Assembly (NCBI GenBank): GCA_030374805.1
Contig: JARGSG010000050.1
Span: 62,001-126,000 of the forward strand
DNA from: Gracilaria gracilis
Lineage: Eukaryota; Rhodophyta; Florideophyceae; Gracilariales; Gracilariaceae
DNA length: 64,000 bases
Direction: 5' to 3'
Shown here: in pieces, positions 51,137 through 61,800 of the stretch
Numbering within the stretch: the stretch's first letter is position 1
Layout: each line of letters starts with the position of its first letter
Made by a program: the position numbers and the translations under genes
The notes under the pieces: model-generated
The model's database searches: none
What the model was told of the DNA's origin: nothing
What the model saw: the letters and a program-made list of their open reading frames with translations, nothing else

Positions 51137-51523
51137 GCAATTCTTTTGTCTGAATGGAGTGCGTGTGTGTGTGTGCTATGCTTTGTTCGGCGAGATGGTT
51201 GAATTGTGCGTTGTGAGACAAAGAACAGTGCTGTTATGAACAAGTTTTATGTGTGTTGTGTGTGGTGTGGTGTAATGAGTTGAGTGTACTCTTTGTCTGT
51301 CAAGGGAGACAAAGAGTCGCGACGCGCCAAATGTATCTATGCATCGGTAACGGTAAATGAGTGTGGGTGTGGGTGTGTCGAGAGGTTAACAGTTTGGGGT
51401 TTGGGGGTCACTATACGCAACAGGGTTATCTAAGGGTGGAAAAGCAGCAATACAAGTTAGCACTAGATCAGAGATAGCTAATACATGACACGCCGCCACT
51501 GGCGGTGCGCAACCTCGTTCGTC

Positions 51524-52081
51524 CTACTGGAACCGATGCTGCTCCCAGTCGCGCGGCCTTGCCACCTCGCCGTGACTCTCCAGTGGCACCCACGGCTCGT
51601 CCACGGCGGTCATCACGCTGGCGTCCAGGCTGAACGCCGGCGCCTCCATCGTATTTGACGACGAACCACCACCGCCGCCGCCGCGCGGCGGGCGCGGGCG
51701 CGTCGGGCGCGAACTAGTGGCGGTGGTGCCAGTGGGCGGCGTGTGATAGCCATGAGGCTGTGCATACCCATTTCCATTCGCGAACCCCTGCTGCTGCTGC
51801 TGGTGGTGGTGGTGCGGGGACTGGTGGTGCGACGGCGGGTGAACAGGTTGCGGCGGCGCGTGGCCATGCGCCGACGGCTGCGACGCGGGCGGCGCATACG
51901 TGGCCGGGGCGTGCGACGACGCGGGCGGCGTGTCGGAGCGGCGGTACTGAGCGGGGCGGTGGTGCCTCGGGGAGCCTTTGCGGCGCCCACCGGAACGCGG
52001 GCGGCACGACGGCTTGGGCGTCGCGCGCGATGAGCGCGGCGAGCGCGGCGTGTGGTGCGGGTCGATGTACGGCAGCGGCAT
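51524..52081 (-). CDS. Orphan Pro/His/Gln-rich protein
   Basis: ATG 52081 (MPLPYIDPHHTPRSPRSSRA) gives 185 residues; an ATG at 52291 would lie at the TATA box and is not used. The middle is Pro/His/Ser-rich with a His/Gln run, followed by a Gly run, all likely disordered. The C-terminal 35 residues (APAFSLDASVMTAVDEPW and VPLESHGEVARP) are the only complex part and may be a short binding motif. Basic Ser-Pro/Thr-Pro sites in the N-terminus (TPRSPRSSRATPKP) suggest phosphorylation. A CTTTTATA (minus-strand TATA box) is about 190 bp upstream. No family is known to me. Confidence 0.5.
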   Translation of the reverse strand: MPLPYIDPHHTPRSPRSSRATPKPSCRPRSGGRRKGSPRHHRPAQYRRSDTPPASSHAPATYAPPASQPSAHGHAPPQPVHPPSHHQSPHHHHQQQQQGFANGNGYAQPHGYHTPPTGTTATSSRPTRPRPPRGGGGGGSSSNTMEAPAFSLDASVMTAVDEPWVPLESHGEVARPRDWEQHRFQ

Positions 52082-52271
52082 GACGAACGGCGAGGGGCGG
52101 CGGCGGGAGAGGCGGGAGAGGGCGAGAGAGGGCGGGAGAGGGCGGAGAGGGGCAGGTGGTGGTGCGGGGAGCGGAAGCTGGCGGGAGCTGACGATGCGGA
52201 AGAGAGCACGAGAAGCGGATGAACGAGGATGCAGGCGACACGCGCGGGGCCTCGCTCCGTCAACAGCTGCG

Positions 52272-52279
52272 CTTTTATA
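52272..52279 (-). promoter_or_regulatory. TATA box of the Pro/His-rich gene
   Basis: Minus-strand TATAAAAG, about 190 bp from ATG 52081, in a very GC-rich setting. Confidence 0.5.
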
Positions 52280-52732
52280 GCTGAGGCGCACGCGGTGTCA
52301 GGGCGCGTGTTGCGCGGCGCTTCGCTGTTGACGGGGGAACGAGTGCGCGAACGTCCACATGGTTAGCAGTGGTTAGCAGGTTGACAAAAGGGCCGAGGCG
52401 CGCGCCGATTGGCGCGGCGCGGAGGCGCGCGCGCTGGAAAAAAGAAGCGCGCTCTGTTGACAGCCTTGGCAGCGCGCGTGCGTGCTGGAAAATTGCGGCG
52501 GGCGGTGTGGACTGGCTGCGCGCTTCGCGCTTGCGTTGTGTACGCGCGCGCAGCCGCCATTGGGCGGCGGCGGCGCGCACAACACGTTGCTCGCTGCTGC
52601 GTTGCTGGCCGCTCCCAGTTGGCGGCGGCGGCGGCGGCGTGGCGGTGCGTTCGCGCGCGCGGCGCCGCGCGCGTGCTGGTCGTGTACAACGCAGAGCGCG
52701 TGCGGCTGTGCGCCACGCCGCAACCTCCCCCG

Positions 52733-52761
52733 CCCCCCCCCCCCCCCCCCCCCCCCCCCCC
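52733..52761. repeat. C29 homopolymer
   Basis: Twenty-nine consecutive C residues. Such a run is prone to length change and to sequencing error, and could form an i-motif on this strand and a G-quadruplex on the other. Confidence 0.95.
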
Positions 52762-52975
52762 GCGCCGCGCGGGGTGCGCGACACGGCGCGCGTCCGGCGC
52801 TGCCGTCGTCAATCGTGCGCTGTGCTCGCGCGCGGCGCGCGTCGTGGCGGCGGCCGCGAGAGAGAAATGCGCCGCGGCGCGTGCGCGCGGCGCACGCGGG
52901 CAGCGCGTTCGGATTTGAAACGGCGGCTCGCGCGAGCTCGCTCGCCTCGCGCACAGTCCGCGCGCGCCAGCCGCA

Positions 52976-53012
<37 letters not shown>

Positions 53013-53032
53013 GCGGCGGCGGCGGCGGCGGC
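52976..53032. repeat. GGC trinucleotide tract
   Basis: About 18 GGC units with one interruption (GGGCGG), upstream of the gene at 53188. It would encode poly-Gly, poly-Ala or poly-Arg if read, but lies before the chosen start. Confidence 0.9.
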
Positions 53033-53187
53033 AGGCGTGCGGCGCGCATAAGAGCGGCGGCGGCATGCGGCGCGCCACGCAGCGCGCCGTCGTAACGCAC
53101 GCAGCCAAGCAGCCAAGCAAGCAAGCAAGCGCAGCCGTGCGCCAATCGCACGTGCGCAGGACACACACGCACGCGCGACCACGCGCC

Positions 53188-54279
53188 ATGCAAGCGAGCG
53201 ACGCCGCGCTGCAGCTGCGGCAGCAGCCGCCGACGCTGCGCGCGCAGCAGGCGCCGTTACAGGAGACGCGGCGCGCGGCGATGGAGCGGCAGCGTGCCGC
53301 GCGCGTGAGCATGCTGTCGGTGGCGCACAGCGTGGGCATCGTTGACACGCAACGCAACGCGCTGGCGACGTGCACGTCGCACTACGTGAAGAAGACGCTG
53401 TACGCGCGGCTGGTGCCGGCGCATGTGGTGGCGCGCAGTGGCGCGCACGACGGCGGCGGCGGCGGCGGCGGAGCGGCGCTGCACGCGTTCGAGCAGGAGA
53501 GCATGCGCGCGTACTTGCAGTTCCATCTGTCGAAGCGGCGCATGCTGGGAGACTTGGTGCTCACCAGCCTGGTGGAACTGGTGGACGACGTGTTCAGCAC
53601 GCTGTCGCACCCCGTGCGCGCGTTCCTCAACGAGCAGTCGGAGGCGGCGTTGACGCAGTCGCTGCACACGTACCAGTCGCTACTACTCACGCTCCGCGCC
53701 TACTTTCACGACGCGCCGCTGGAGCAATACACGCACCCGCGCTTCGTCAAGCGCATGCTGCAGCCGCACGGCCGCCACTTTGACGCGCTCATCCGCCAGC
53801 TGATCCGGCGCCAGCGCGCGGCGCTGTCGGACGACGCGGTGGCGCGCCCGTTGTGGCGGCTGTACGCGCTGCTTTGGGGCGTGGCGCGCGGCCATCACGC
53901 GCTGCGCGAGCGGCTGCTGCTGCTGCACGCGCACCACATGACGGTGGGCACGCGTGGCGCGCTGCGACGCGAGCTGCTGCGCGCGCCGCCGCCGGCGCCG
54001 GCGCAGGTGGCAGCGCGGCTACTGCACGCGCTGGACGCGCAGCATTACGCCGCCACGCTGGCGCTCGGCGTGCGCGCCGCGGAGAGCGTCATGGCGGACG
54101 TGATGCGCAACTGCCTGCTCGCGGACGCAAAGCGCGCCGTGGCGCGGCGCGGCGCCGAGTGGCTGCGCTTCTTGCGGGAGGACTCGCCCACGCGTCGGCG
54201 GCTCGTGCAGCGCGCGCCGTACGTGGCGTTCTTGCTCAAGTGGGTTGCTGCAGAGTATGATACAGTTGTGCTTGTTTGA
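53188..54279 (+). CDS. Orphan helical protein, 363 residues
   Basis: ATG 53188 (MQASDAALQLRQQPPTLRAQ) is chosen because upstream parts of the frame are translation of GGC and poly-C tracts. The protein is almost entirely helical, with regions MLSVAHSVGIVDTQRNALAT, YLQFHLSKRRMLGDLVLTSL, VELVDDVFSTLSHPVRAFLN and YQSLLLTLRAYFHDAPLEQY. The end is APYVAFLLKWVAAEYDTVVL. A Gly run near residue 90 splits the N-terminal third. No family is recognised; the pattern resembles helical-repeat or scaffolding proteins, but this is only a shape argument. Codon composition is as GC-rich as the PH-domain gene, so it is probably a host gene. Confidence 0.55.
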   Translation: MQASDAALQLRQQPPTLRAQQAPLQETRRAAMERQRAARVSMLSVAHSVGIVDTQRNALATCTSHYVKKTLYARLVPAHVVARSGAHDGGGGGGGAALHAFEQESMRAYLQFHLSKRRMLGDLVLTSLVELVDDVFSTLSHPVRAFLNEQSEAALTQSLHTYQSLLLTLRAYFHDAPLEQYTHPRFVKRMLQPHGRHFDALIRQLIRRQRAALSDDAVARPLWRLYALLWGVARGHHALRERLLLLHAHHMTVGTRGALRRELLRAPPPAPAQVAARLLHALDAQHYAATLALGVRAAESVMADVMRNCLLADAKRAVARRGAEWLRFLREDSPTRRRLVQRAPYVAFLLKWVAAEYDTVVLV

Positions 54280-54461
54280 CTAAACACGTGCTTTGGATTG
54301 CTTGCTGCCGCCGCGCCTTCGCCCCGATCCGCTCCCTTTTCTTCTGCTCCCGCCGCCGTTGCTCTGCCGCGCCGCGCCGCGCCGTCCAGCAGTGCAGCGC
54401 ACAATGCACGCGCGCCTCCGCCACGTGTCGCTGCAAGCACGTATCAACACTGCTGTGTGAG

Positions 54462-55916
54462 TCACCACACCCAACCACCAACCCATGAAACACAATCGCC
54501 CTTCGCTGCCACTCCTCTTTGGCTCGCTTCGATGATGCCGCCTTCATCCTGCCACTCGGCAAACTTCTCATCTCCAAAAACACCCGCTCCACGCCGCTCA
54601 CAGCTATCGAGAATACCAACGTACAAGCGTACTGCATCAGCCCTTTCACCAGTATCACCGAGTGAGAAAAAGTTGCCATCGTTCACCTCAGCTCCCACCC
54701 ACGATACCCACCGTACCAAAATGGGCTGTAGCTCATACAGCGCGTACAACTTCCGCCTCCAGGACCGTATCACGTACTGCTGGTCAGAGCGTCTCGCTCC
54801 ATCGCCACTCAGTTGCGCTTCGCCGCCTTGCTCGCCTTCTACGCTGCAGCTTACCATCACCAAAAAGTCCCAGCCCGAGTAGCACAAACACACAGCCGAA
54901 CCCCACGTGCACGGCGCCCACAAACTTGTTCAATGTGTCCAATGTCGCGTGCAAGTGAGACACCGCCCAAAACTCCACCCCCACTAGTGCTAGTGCTGTC
55001 AAAAAACAGCTGCAGCTTTCCGCCGTATAACCACGCGGTTACACATACCCTCTCTGCTGCATCTCACACCAGGAGAAACGCCGCCATGAACGGCGTCAAA
55101 CGGTACACCAGCTCAAAAGTACAGCGGCAGGAACGCCGCCAGCGCGCTTCGACGTCTCACGCCGTCGTGGCTGGTACAATCGAAGCCACCGTGGCGTAAA
55201 TGGTGCGCTTCTGCCACCATTTTCAGCGTCGTTCAACCCGTCTCTGCATCCTGAATGTTCACCAGCAGTGGAAGGAACGGAAACCGACGCACGTACCACT
55301 TGCTCATTCGAGCCAGCCCGCAGCCCACAATGCAAACGCACAGTGCCACTTTGAGGTTGCGAAGCGAGCCAGATGCGACTGCCACACCACATATCACAAG
55401 GTGTGCTTGGAAATCGACCAGCGTGGACCATCCTTCGGAGAGGCATCGGCCTTGGAATCCAACCAGCAAGTTGCCATAAAACAGCAGTTTTGGAATACTC
55501 GGGCATGTACGTTTACCCATCGCAAACAATAGCATGGACGCGATCGCGTGCATAGGAACCAGTCGGAGCCATCTGAACAGTGGATAGTGTGCAACCGAGC
55601 CCAACGATACTCCGCCTTCACCATCTCTGAAAAAGGCTTTCACTTTGGGCCCCATACAGAAGCCACTCAAGAAGAAGAACGCATCCATTCCGTACCGAAA
55701 CCCAAAGTTCACAAATTGAAACAGCACCGCAGGCACTGATGAAACGTCGTTTATCAGAGCAGAAGCCGGCGCCGAAGACGAAAGACAAAACGCCAAATAC
55801 ATTGCCGCGTGGCGCAATATGATGCACGAGTTGAAGCATATTCGAATAACTTCCAGGGGCAATGTTCCGATTGGCGTACTGGACGTGAGAGTACGTCTCA
55901 AGAACGTGCAACTCAT
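54462..55916 (-). pseudogene. Acyltransferase-3 (NRF-6/OafA-like) membrane protein, broken
   Basis: Frame 55916-55233 contains YGMDAFFFLSGFCMGPKVKA and FRWLRLVPMHAIASMLLFA, the conserved Phe-Phe-x-Leu-Ser-Gly-Phe and Arg-x-x-Arg-Leu-x-Pro blocks of acyltransferase family 3, then CLSEGWSTLVDFQAHLVICG. Downstream, in other phases, are a membrane segment (FVGAVHVGFGCVFVLLGLGL), then LYALYELQPILVRWVSWV, matching the late Tyr-x-x-Tyr-Leu-x-His-Pro helix, and the final helix YACTLVFSIAVSGVERVFLE, typical of this family's last membrane segment. Stops and phase changes separate the pieces. No convincing GT-AG introns of normal length join them, so a decayed gene is preferred over a spliced one. These proteins transfer acyl groups in internal membranes or across them. 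Confidence 0.65.
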
Positions 55917-56108
55917 GCTTCTTGCTTAACGTCAAAGTCAGCCAAAGCCGACGACAAGGTTCACGGCGCCGTACGAACCGATTGGCGTGCTGGACATGAG
56001 AGCACGTCTCAAGAACGTGGTACTCATGCTTCTTGCTTTTAGGCAAAGAGTCACCCAACGTTGACGATGACCACAAGGTTCACGACGCAGCCAAAACGCC
56101 GTACGAAG
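55867..56108. repeat. Two-unit tandem repeat upstream of the acyltransferase remnant
   Basis: CCGATTGGCGTACTGGACGT and CCGATTGGCGTGCTGGACAT begin two units (55867-55977, 111 bp, and 55978-56108, 131 bp). Both contain CGTCTCAAGAACGT, ACTCATGCTTCTTGCTT, ACAAGGTTCACG and GCCGTACGAA. The second has a 20-bp insertion. On the minus strand both units read as KKHE(Y/L)HVLET(C/Y)SHVQ(H/Y)ANR. Confidence 0.8.
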
Positions 56109-57616
56109 CGATGTTCACCTTTTGAGGAAACCATACGCCTATCTCGGTGTGAAATGATCAGCCCAATATTGCTGATACCCATACACAATGGGAAACAACT
56201 GCGCCACATACTGTATACCGAAGGCACAAAGCATCGCCGGCCACCGCTGACATGTGGATAGCGACACTTGCCGTGAGCTCCCTCAGATTCTGTCTCGATC
56301 TCCCTCTCCCTCTCTTACAGGTGCAATCCATGGGTAAGGTTACCCTTCCTTGTACATACAAGTTCAATTTCCAGCAATCGACACAGTATTAAAGAGTAGA
56401 TATATGTAGGAGGTTAGCCCCCTACCCAAACAGCCGAGCAGATTCGACACTCTCACATGCTGTTTCGTTACAGTTTTAGGCCTTCAGGAGTATTCGACCG
56501 CAGACATTTTGTTACCGACGCTTGCTGCTTTCTTCCTTCATTCATTATCTTCAATATCTTCATTCAACTTCAACCTCAACCTCAACGACCGTCGACGGAA
56601 TGGTACACCTCGAAGAGGGGCTCCGTATGTACTACGTTGGCCACAAAAGAACCCATAGGCAGCATCCTTTTCACCCAACCTTCGTTTCGTTCTTGTGGAC
56701 AGCAACTTTTTATTTTGCACCTGCAGAAAGCTTCGAATAAAAGGCTTCCTCTCCTGAAGGAGGCAAACAACTTCTGTCGTTCACGTCGAATCATGTTTCT
56801 AACCGACGATCTCGTTGCTTGTGGTTGATTGGCGGGAATCTGCCGTCGCAAAGAGTTTGCAACAAAGCATCATAATACCACATGCTCACAGTTCTTCTTT
56901 ATGTTTCTTCCTCTTCTCCTTTGTTGTGGACAACAGTCTCCTATTTATGTTTGTCCCACAACTGCATGATGTTGTTTTCCTATCAACATAACAGGCTACA
57001 TGGCGCGGTGAACACAAATGTCCAGCAGACAACCGAGCAAGTTCAACTTTGTCATTTCCAGTGTCTCTTTCACAACATGCATAAAACCTGCTCATTCCTT
57101 TACCAGGAACTCACCATCTGTTGGGACGAGCGCAAGCTCAAGCTGACAAAGCCCAAGCTAGCAAAGCTAAAAGTTCCAACATACCCAGACACACCTTGAC
57201 TGCGTCAGCCATGTGAAGTTGCAATCCGCTATTTCTCAGCTTCTCTACGCCCTCATTCTCGCAGTGGCTGTGTATCCAAGCAACGTAGACATCGCTCTGG
57301 AAACTACAGTTGTGTACAGTGTATGCCAGCCATTCTTCTTGCCACGGTTGCTCACGCAGATTACTTTGGAGCATCGCAACAATCGTTTGAGTCCATCAGT
57401 ATCCCGCTCACTTGTCCGTTTGTTCCGTTTGGCTGAGAGGCTGCCAACCACCTCTCCCATTGCTGCCATTCCAGCAGTACCATTGTTAAGAGCGCACGAA
57501 CACGTACACATTGTACTAACCTACGTACAACTTAGCCTTACTCCCTATAGGTAGTTGTACGTCATAGTTAGCCCAAAGGTCGCTCAGTATCCCTACTTAA
57601 AGGCACACCAAATATC
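56109..57616. other. Spacer before the copia element
   Basis: No gene is recognised. A run beginning TGTAGGAGGTTAGCCCCCTA near 56412 looks like the start of an LTR but has no second copy in the window. A plus-strand frame at 57213-57554 lacks family motifs. The 5' LTR of the copia element should lie here but shows no similarity to the 3' side. Confidence 0.3.
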
Positions 57617-57643
57617 CCAGGAGCTCGAGGCGGGAGCTCCTGG
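57617..57643. repeat. Perfect hairpin upstream of gag
   Basis: CCAGGAGCTC (57617-57626) and GAGCTCCTGG (57634-57643) are perfect 10-bp arms with a 7-base loop, 60 bp before the gag ATG. It could be an RNA structure in the leader, for instance for packaging or dimerisation; this is an inference from position only. Confidence 0.55.
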
Positions 57644-57702
57644 TAGACCTCTTGTGCCAATCTGTTTATGCTTGTGAAGAACCCTCTCCACACTGCGTTA
57701 TC

Positions 57703-58833
57703 ATGAACCTGGATTCGATGTCCGAGGTTCAAGCCAAAGTTATGGGCCCAGGAGAGGGTCTCTCTCCGAGCAACATATTGGTTCCTCCAAAAATTTGCGC
57801 ACAAACCGACAAGCTTCTGTGGCGAAAAGCAGTCTACGAATGGGCTGAAACGTTACGCGCTTGCGCCATAGGTGGCGATAACCGCGCCAAAGGTGCCGCC
57901 GCAACTCTCGGATTAACCTTATATTGGTCTGTAGAGTTCTCGAAGAAAGGGATCGTTAAGAAGGCTGTCCGCACAGGCAAATTGATCCTTACGTCTGCAT
58001 CCGATGACGTTAAAATTGATCAAATAGATTTGGTAAGCAAGATCATAATCCTGGTGGCTAAAGACTCGACCGTAGATCGTCTCCGTCAAATCTTACGTCT
58101 ATACAAAAAAGTTACCTTCTGTAAGCGTAATCCAGAGAAATCTATATCTGCGTATATCGAACGATTTGCCGGACAAGCCCTCTCGTATCTTAATCTCACT
58201 AAAGCAGAACAGTACTCTAGCGACAGCCAGAGCTTCGCTATCATCCTGCTACTAAACGCAGGTTTGTCATCATAAACTTTCAAAAACATCATAAACAACC
58301 TGGTTGCTTCCGTCAAGAGTAGAAGTTTGAACCAAAACCCCGTCATCTGTATCTCAAAGAAACGAGTAAAGAAGATCAAGGTCATACTGTCTACAGCTCG
58401 CGAAGAAGAACTGGACGATTCATCGAAAGACGACTGTGAGAACACAATCAATACAATTAATGCTGCACTCTTGCAGCATGACAAATTATATCAGGAAAAA
58501 GACGCATTATCCTGGATCGGACTACAGGACGCAATATTGGCTCTTTAAGAAACCGGTCTGGAAGAGAAGGATCTGGGGAACGGAGAAGTAGAGAACCTGA
58601 CCATCAAAGCCTACTTAAATTCCAATCGTAGCTTTAAAAAGTCCTGAAAGCGAAGGCGCGATAATGATGGTGGTAAAACCTTCCATAATCTCAACGAGAA
58701 CCAGAAGGAAGAACATACCAACAAGGAATTCAAGCCTAGAACGTTTGAGCGACAGTACCAGAAGAAAGAAGACGACAAGTGCAACCAGAACGATAAGAAG
58801 CAGAAGAAACCTACGAAATCTTTTTTTCGCTAA
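57703..58833 (+). pseudogene. Copia gag, three in-frame stops
   Basis: The frame from ATG 57703 (MNLDSMSEVQAKVMGPGEGL) continues in one phase to the TAA at 58831-58833, but TAA at 58273-58275, TAA at 58546-58548 and TGA near 58645 interrupt it. The central part (SDDVKIDQIDLVSKIIILV and NPEKSISAYIERFAGQALSY) has the helical pattern of copia Gag (the UBN2-type capsid). Near the end it is very Lys/Asn/Gln-rich (KKEDDKCNQNDKKQKKPTKS) and there is no CCHC zinc knuckle. It runs into the pol frame at the slippery site. Confidence 0.65.
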
Positions 58834-61800
58834 GGGATTCAGGCTTTGCTAAAGCAGACCCGAATCCCATACTAAATGAAGGGAGTCCGATATCTTCTGG
58901 TGCCATCATATCCGCCATGCGCCTCTGCGACGCTTTAAACGTCAATTTTGATCCTTACCAAGCTCGAACATCGTACAAACGAGGATGGGGACACAAATGC
59001 GTAAACTCTAGTAGAGTACTGTGTTCATTGACCCTCTCCATCCAAGTTATGAACAATCATCCGTTCGAACTGACGTTCGATCTTTTCGACGATGATTCGC
59101 CGCTTACCATCGGGCTGGACGTAAAGAAGTACAGCGTGACCGACTTCCTAACCGATCCTCCTACCCTGAAAGTCAACAGACCCACGGACACAGCCGAGCG
59201 TATCCTTGAGATATACGTCAAGTCGAAAGATATATACAACGCACGAGCACACATCCTTATTACACCAACAATGGGAAGTCTTCTGAGTTCCAATGGCGAG
59301 ACGCCAAGACCAAAGACGTTAGCCAAACGTCTACATCGCCTCACTCATGCACCTCCGCGCGAAATCATGGAGCTCTGCAACAGAGCAGGCGTGGGGTCTA
59401 AAGAATTGGAGAAGGAAGTGAACTCGCTCGTTCAAAATTGCCCGATATGCGCTGAGTCTGGGCCACCATCACCATCAAAGAAGATTTCTATTAACCACAT
59501 GAACGAGGCATTTAATGTGGAAATACAAGTAGATTATATGCTCTGCACTATTAAGGAAACTAAGTACCTGGTTCTACACATCTTCGACTGTGGGACTGGG
59601 TATTCAGAGACAGCCATGGCATCCAATAGGAACATGAGTACGTCTGTCACGATCATCGAAACCGAATGGTTGAACCGACACGGGTCCCCCACTGCGATAT
59701 CTGCCGACGATGAATTCAATCGTAGGGAATTCCGCAAGTTCCTGTCTAGCCGCGATATCAAATTCAAAGCACGACCAGTAAGACGTCATAACAAAACTGG
59801 AATAGTGGAAAGGAAGAACGGCGTTGTCAAACGGGCGCTGGAGCGACTGCAGCATGACAACACGAGCGGAACTGATAAGACGATCCTCTCAAGAGCCACA
59901 TTCCTTGCCAACGCATTCACAGGCTCCAAAGTCCTCAGCTCTTTCGAACTGGCGAAAGGGTACGCCCCTTCGATTTTGGGAGCTCCAACACGCCTCGTGT
60001 CCGATGAGCTCATGGATGCTTATACGAAACAGACAGCAACACGAGCCCTACAAAGGGCACTAAAATCTCACAACCATTCGACGTTATGCGAATCAGGTAT
60101 AAAACCCGGGGACGAAGTGCTGTTCTACTACAGAACCACCGCACATAACGAACCAGACGAGTGGAGGGCAGCAACCGTTGTCAAGCCACACAAACATCTC
60201 GTGGAGGTACGCCGTACTTCAAGAGTACCGATATCACGGGTGGCATACGAAGACCTCCGGCTCAGACCTAATTCAGACCTGGCTCGAGAGCTAAGCGAGG
60301 GAGTGATGGAAGATTACATTGATCTCACACTGTCTCCGGACGCGTCAAGTGACGACAAAAGTCCCATACATGCCAGTTCTTCGCTAATGGCATCACACAC
60401 CACGGACGAGGACCAAGTCCGAAAGGATATGGGGGACTACACCGGAACTTTACTTAGAAGTCCAGAGATGAGAACCACCGAGGTGTTGGAATCTAAGGAA
60501 CAGGACGTTCTGAAAGGTATACAGAAGGTAATTGGGACACGACAAGTGTCAGCTCGCGAGATGGAATTCGCTCCCCCGTGGGTGCTCATGAAGGCTGTGA
60601 AGAAGGAGCACAACGACAAATGGCTACAGGCGTACGAAGAAGTCGAAGAAGAGGATGTACCACAGAACGCGAACGTTATTTCGTCTCACACGGTATACAA
60701 GGTTAAACAAGACGAGGACGGACATCTAAAGATGAAAGCCCGACTGGTGACACATGGGAATCGAGATTACTTGAAGGACGAAATCAGGAAAGACTGTTCG
60801 AACGCCGACATCATCATCGTAAGACTGTTAATCAGCGTAGCACTGTGCCTCGGCTTTACGTTCGGTGTAGCTGATATCAAAGGAGCATTTCTACAGAGCG
60901 GTCCCATCACCAGAGAGATGTACGTGAGGCCAGCCTACGAATTCAAAACGAAACGCGGGATCCTCTGGAAGCTGACAAAACTTCCGTATGGGATAGTCGA
61001 AGCCGGTCTTCAATGGGCAAAGCGGATCGAATCCTGGATGCTGGGCGATCAAGATCTATCACGAGTTTACGGCATCAACCAATTATTCGTGAAGCGCGAC
61101 CAGAATAGCAATATCTCGCTTGCAATCGCTAAGATCGTCGATGACCTGCTTGTAAGCAGAACAAGCCGTGGCATCACGCAGTTCATGAACGATTTAGAAC
61201 GCGAATTTGAAGTTGGGAAGATCAGATTCGGTAATAAGCTTACATTTGCCGGATGTGACATCATTACGGACGAGGAAGAAAACATCATGTTGTCCATGAA
61301 TGCGTATATGGATCGCCTGAAACCCATACAGCTCTCGAGAGCTCGGAAGCGAGAGCGAGACGATCGCGCATCTCCTGACGAAATCAGCGCCTATCGCTCC
61401 CTTGCGGGCACCCTCATGTACCTGAATTCGGCAGTACTCCCTCAGGCGTCCTACGTCAAGTCGAAGATGCAGCAAGGACTGGGTAACCTCCGTGTCAAAC
61501 ACCTGGTAGACGCAAACGCGATGCTCATGGAGATATCACAATTGAAGCCTGTGATCCGATATATTAGGCCCATGGGAGTTACATTCTCCAGATTGATGAG
61601 TCTATCGGATGCATCGCACGCTCATGCAGAACACGCATACGGACAGACCGGTATCATATGCGGACTCAAGTGCGTCGCAGCACTCAACGATGACCCGATT
61701 TTTCATCCCATATACTGGTCAAGTACGAAGCAACGCCGTGTTACGTACTCTTCCTTTGGAGCCGAAATACTCGCCTGTTCTGAAGCCGAAGATAGGGGAT

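Larger units (their letters stand above)
52280..53187. other. GC-rich bidirectional spacer with homopolymer and triplet tracts
   Basis: This lies between the minus-strand gene ending its promoter at 52279 and the plus-strand gene starting at 53188. It contains a C29 run and a GGC tract listed separately. Overlapping Arg/Ala-rich frames on both strands are attributed to composition. Confidence 0.4.
47470..54285. other. GC- and CpG-rich host-gene island
   Basis: Base composition changes abruptly near 47.5 kb and again near 54.3 kb. Inside, long GC runs, GCGC and CGCG strings, and codons ending in G or C dominate; outside, composition is balanced or AT-rich. Stop codons are rare on all six frames, so open frames alone mean little here. 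Four genes are supported by motif, composition or start context (49015-49959, 50621-51136, 51524-52081, 53188-54279). No transposon is seen inside. Confidence 0.7.

Noticed and set aside
56412-57600. 5' LTR of the copia element
   Set aside because: No stretch here matches the sequence after the 3' polypurine tract, so I could not support any coordinates. The TGTAGGAGG run is unpaired.
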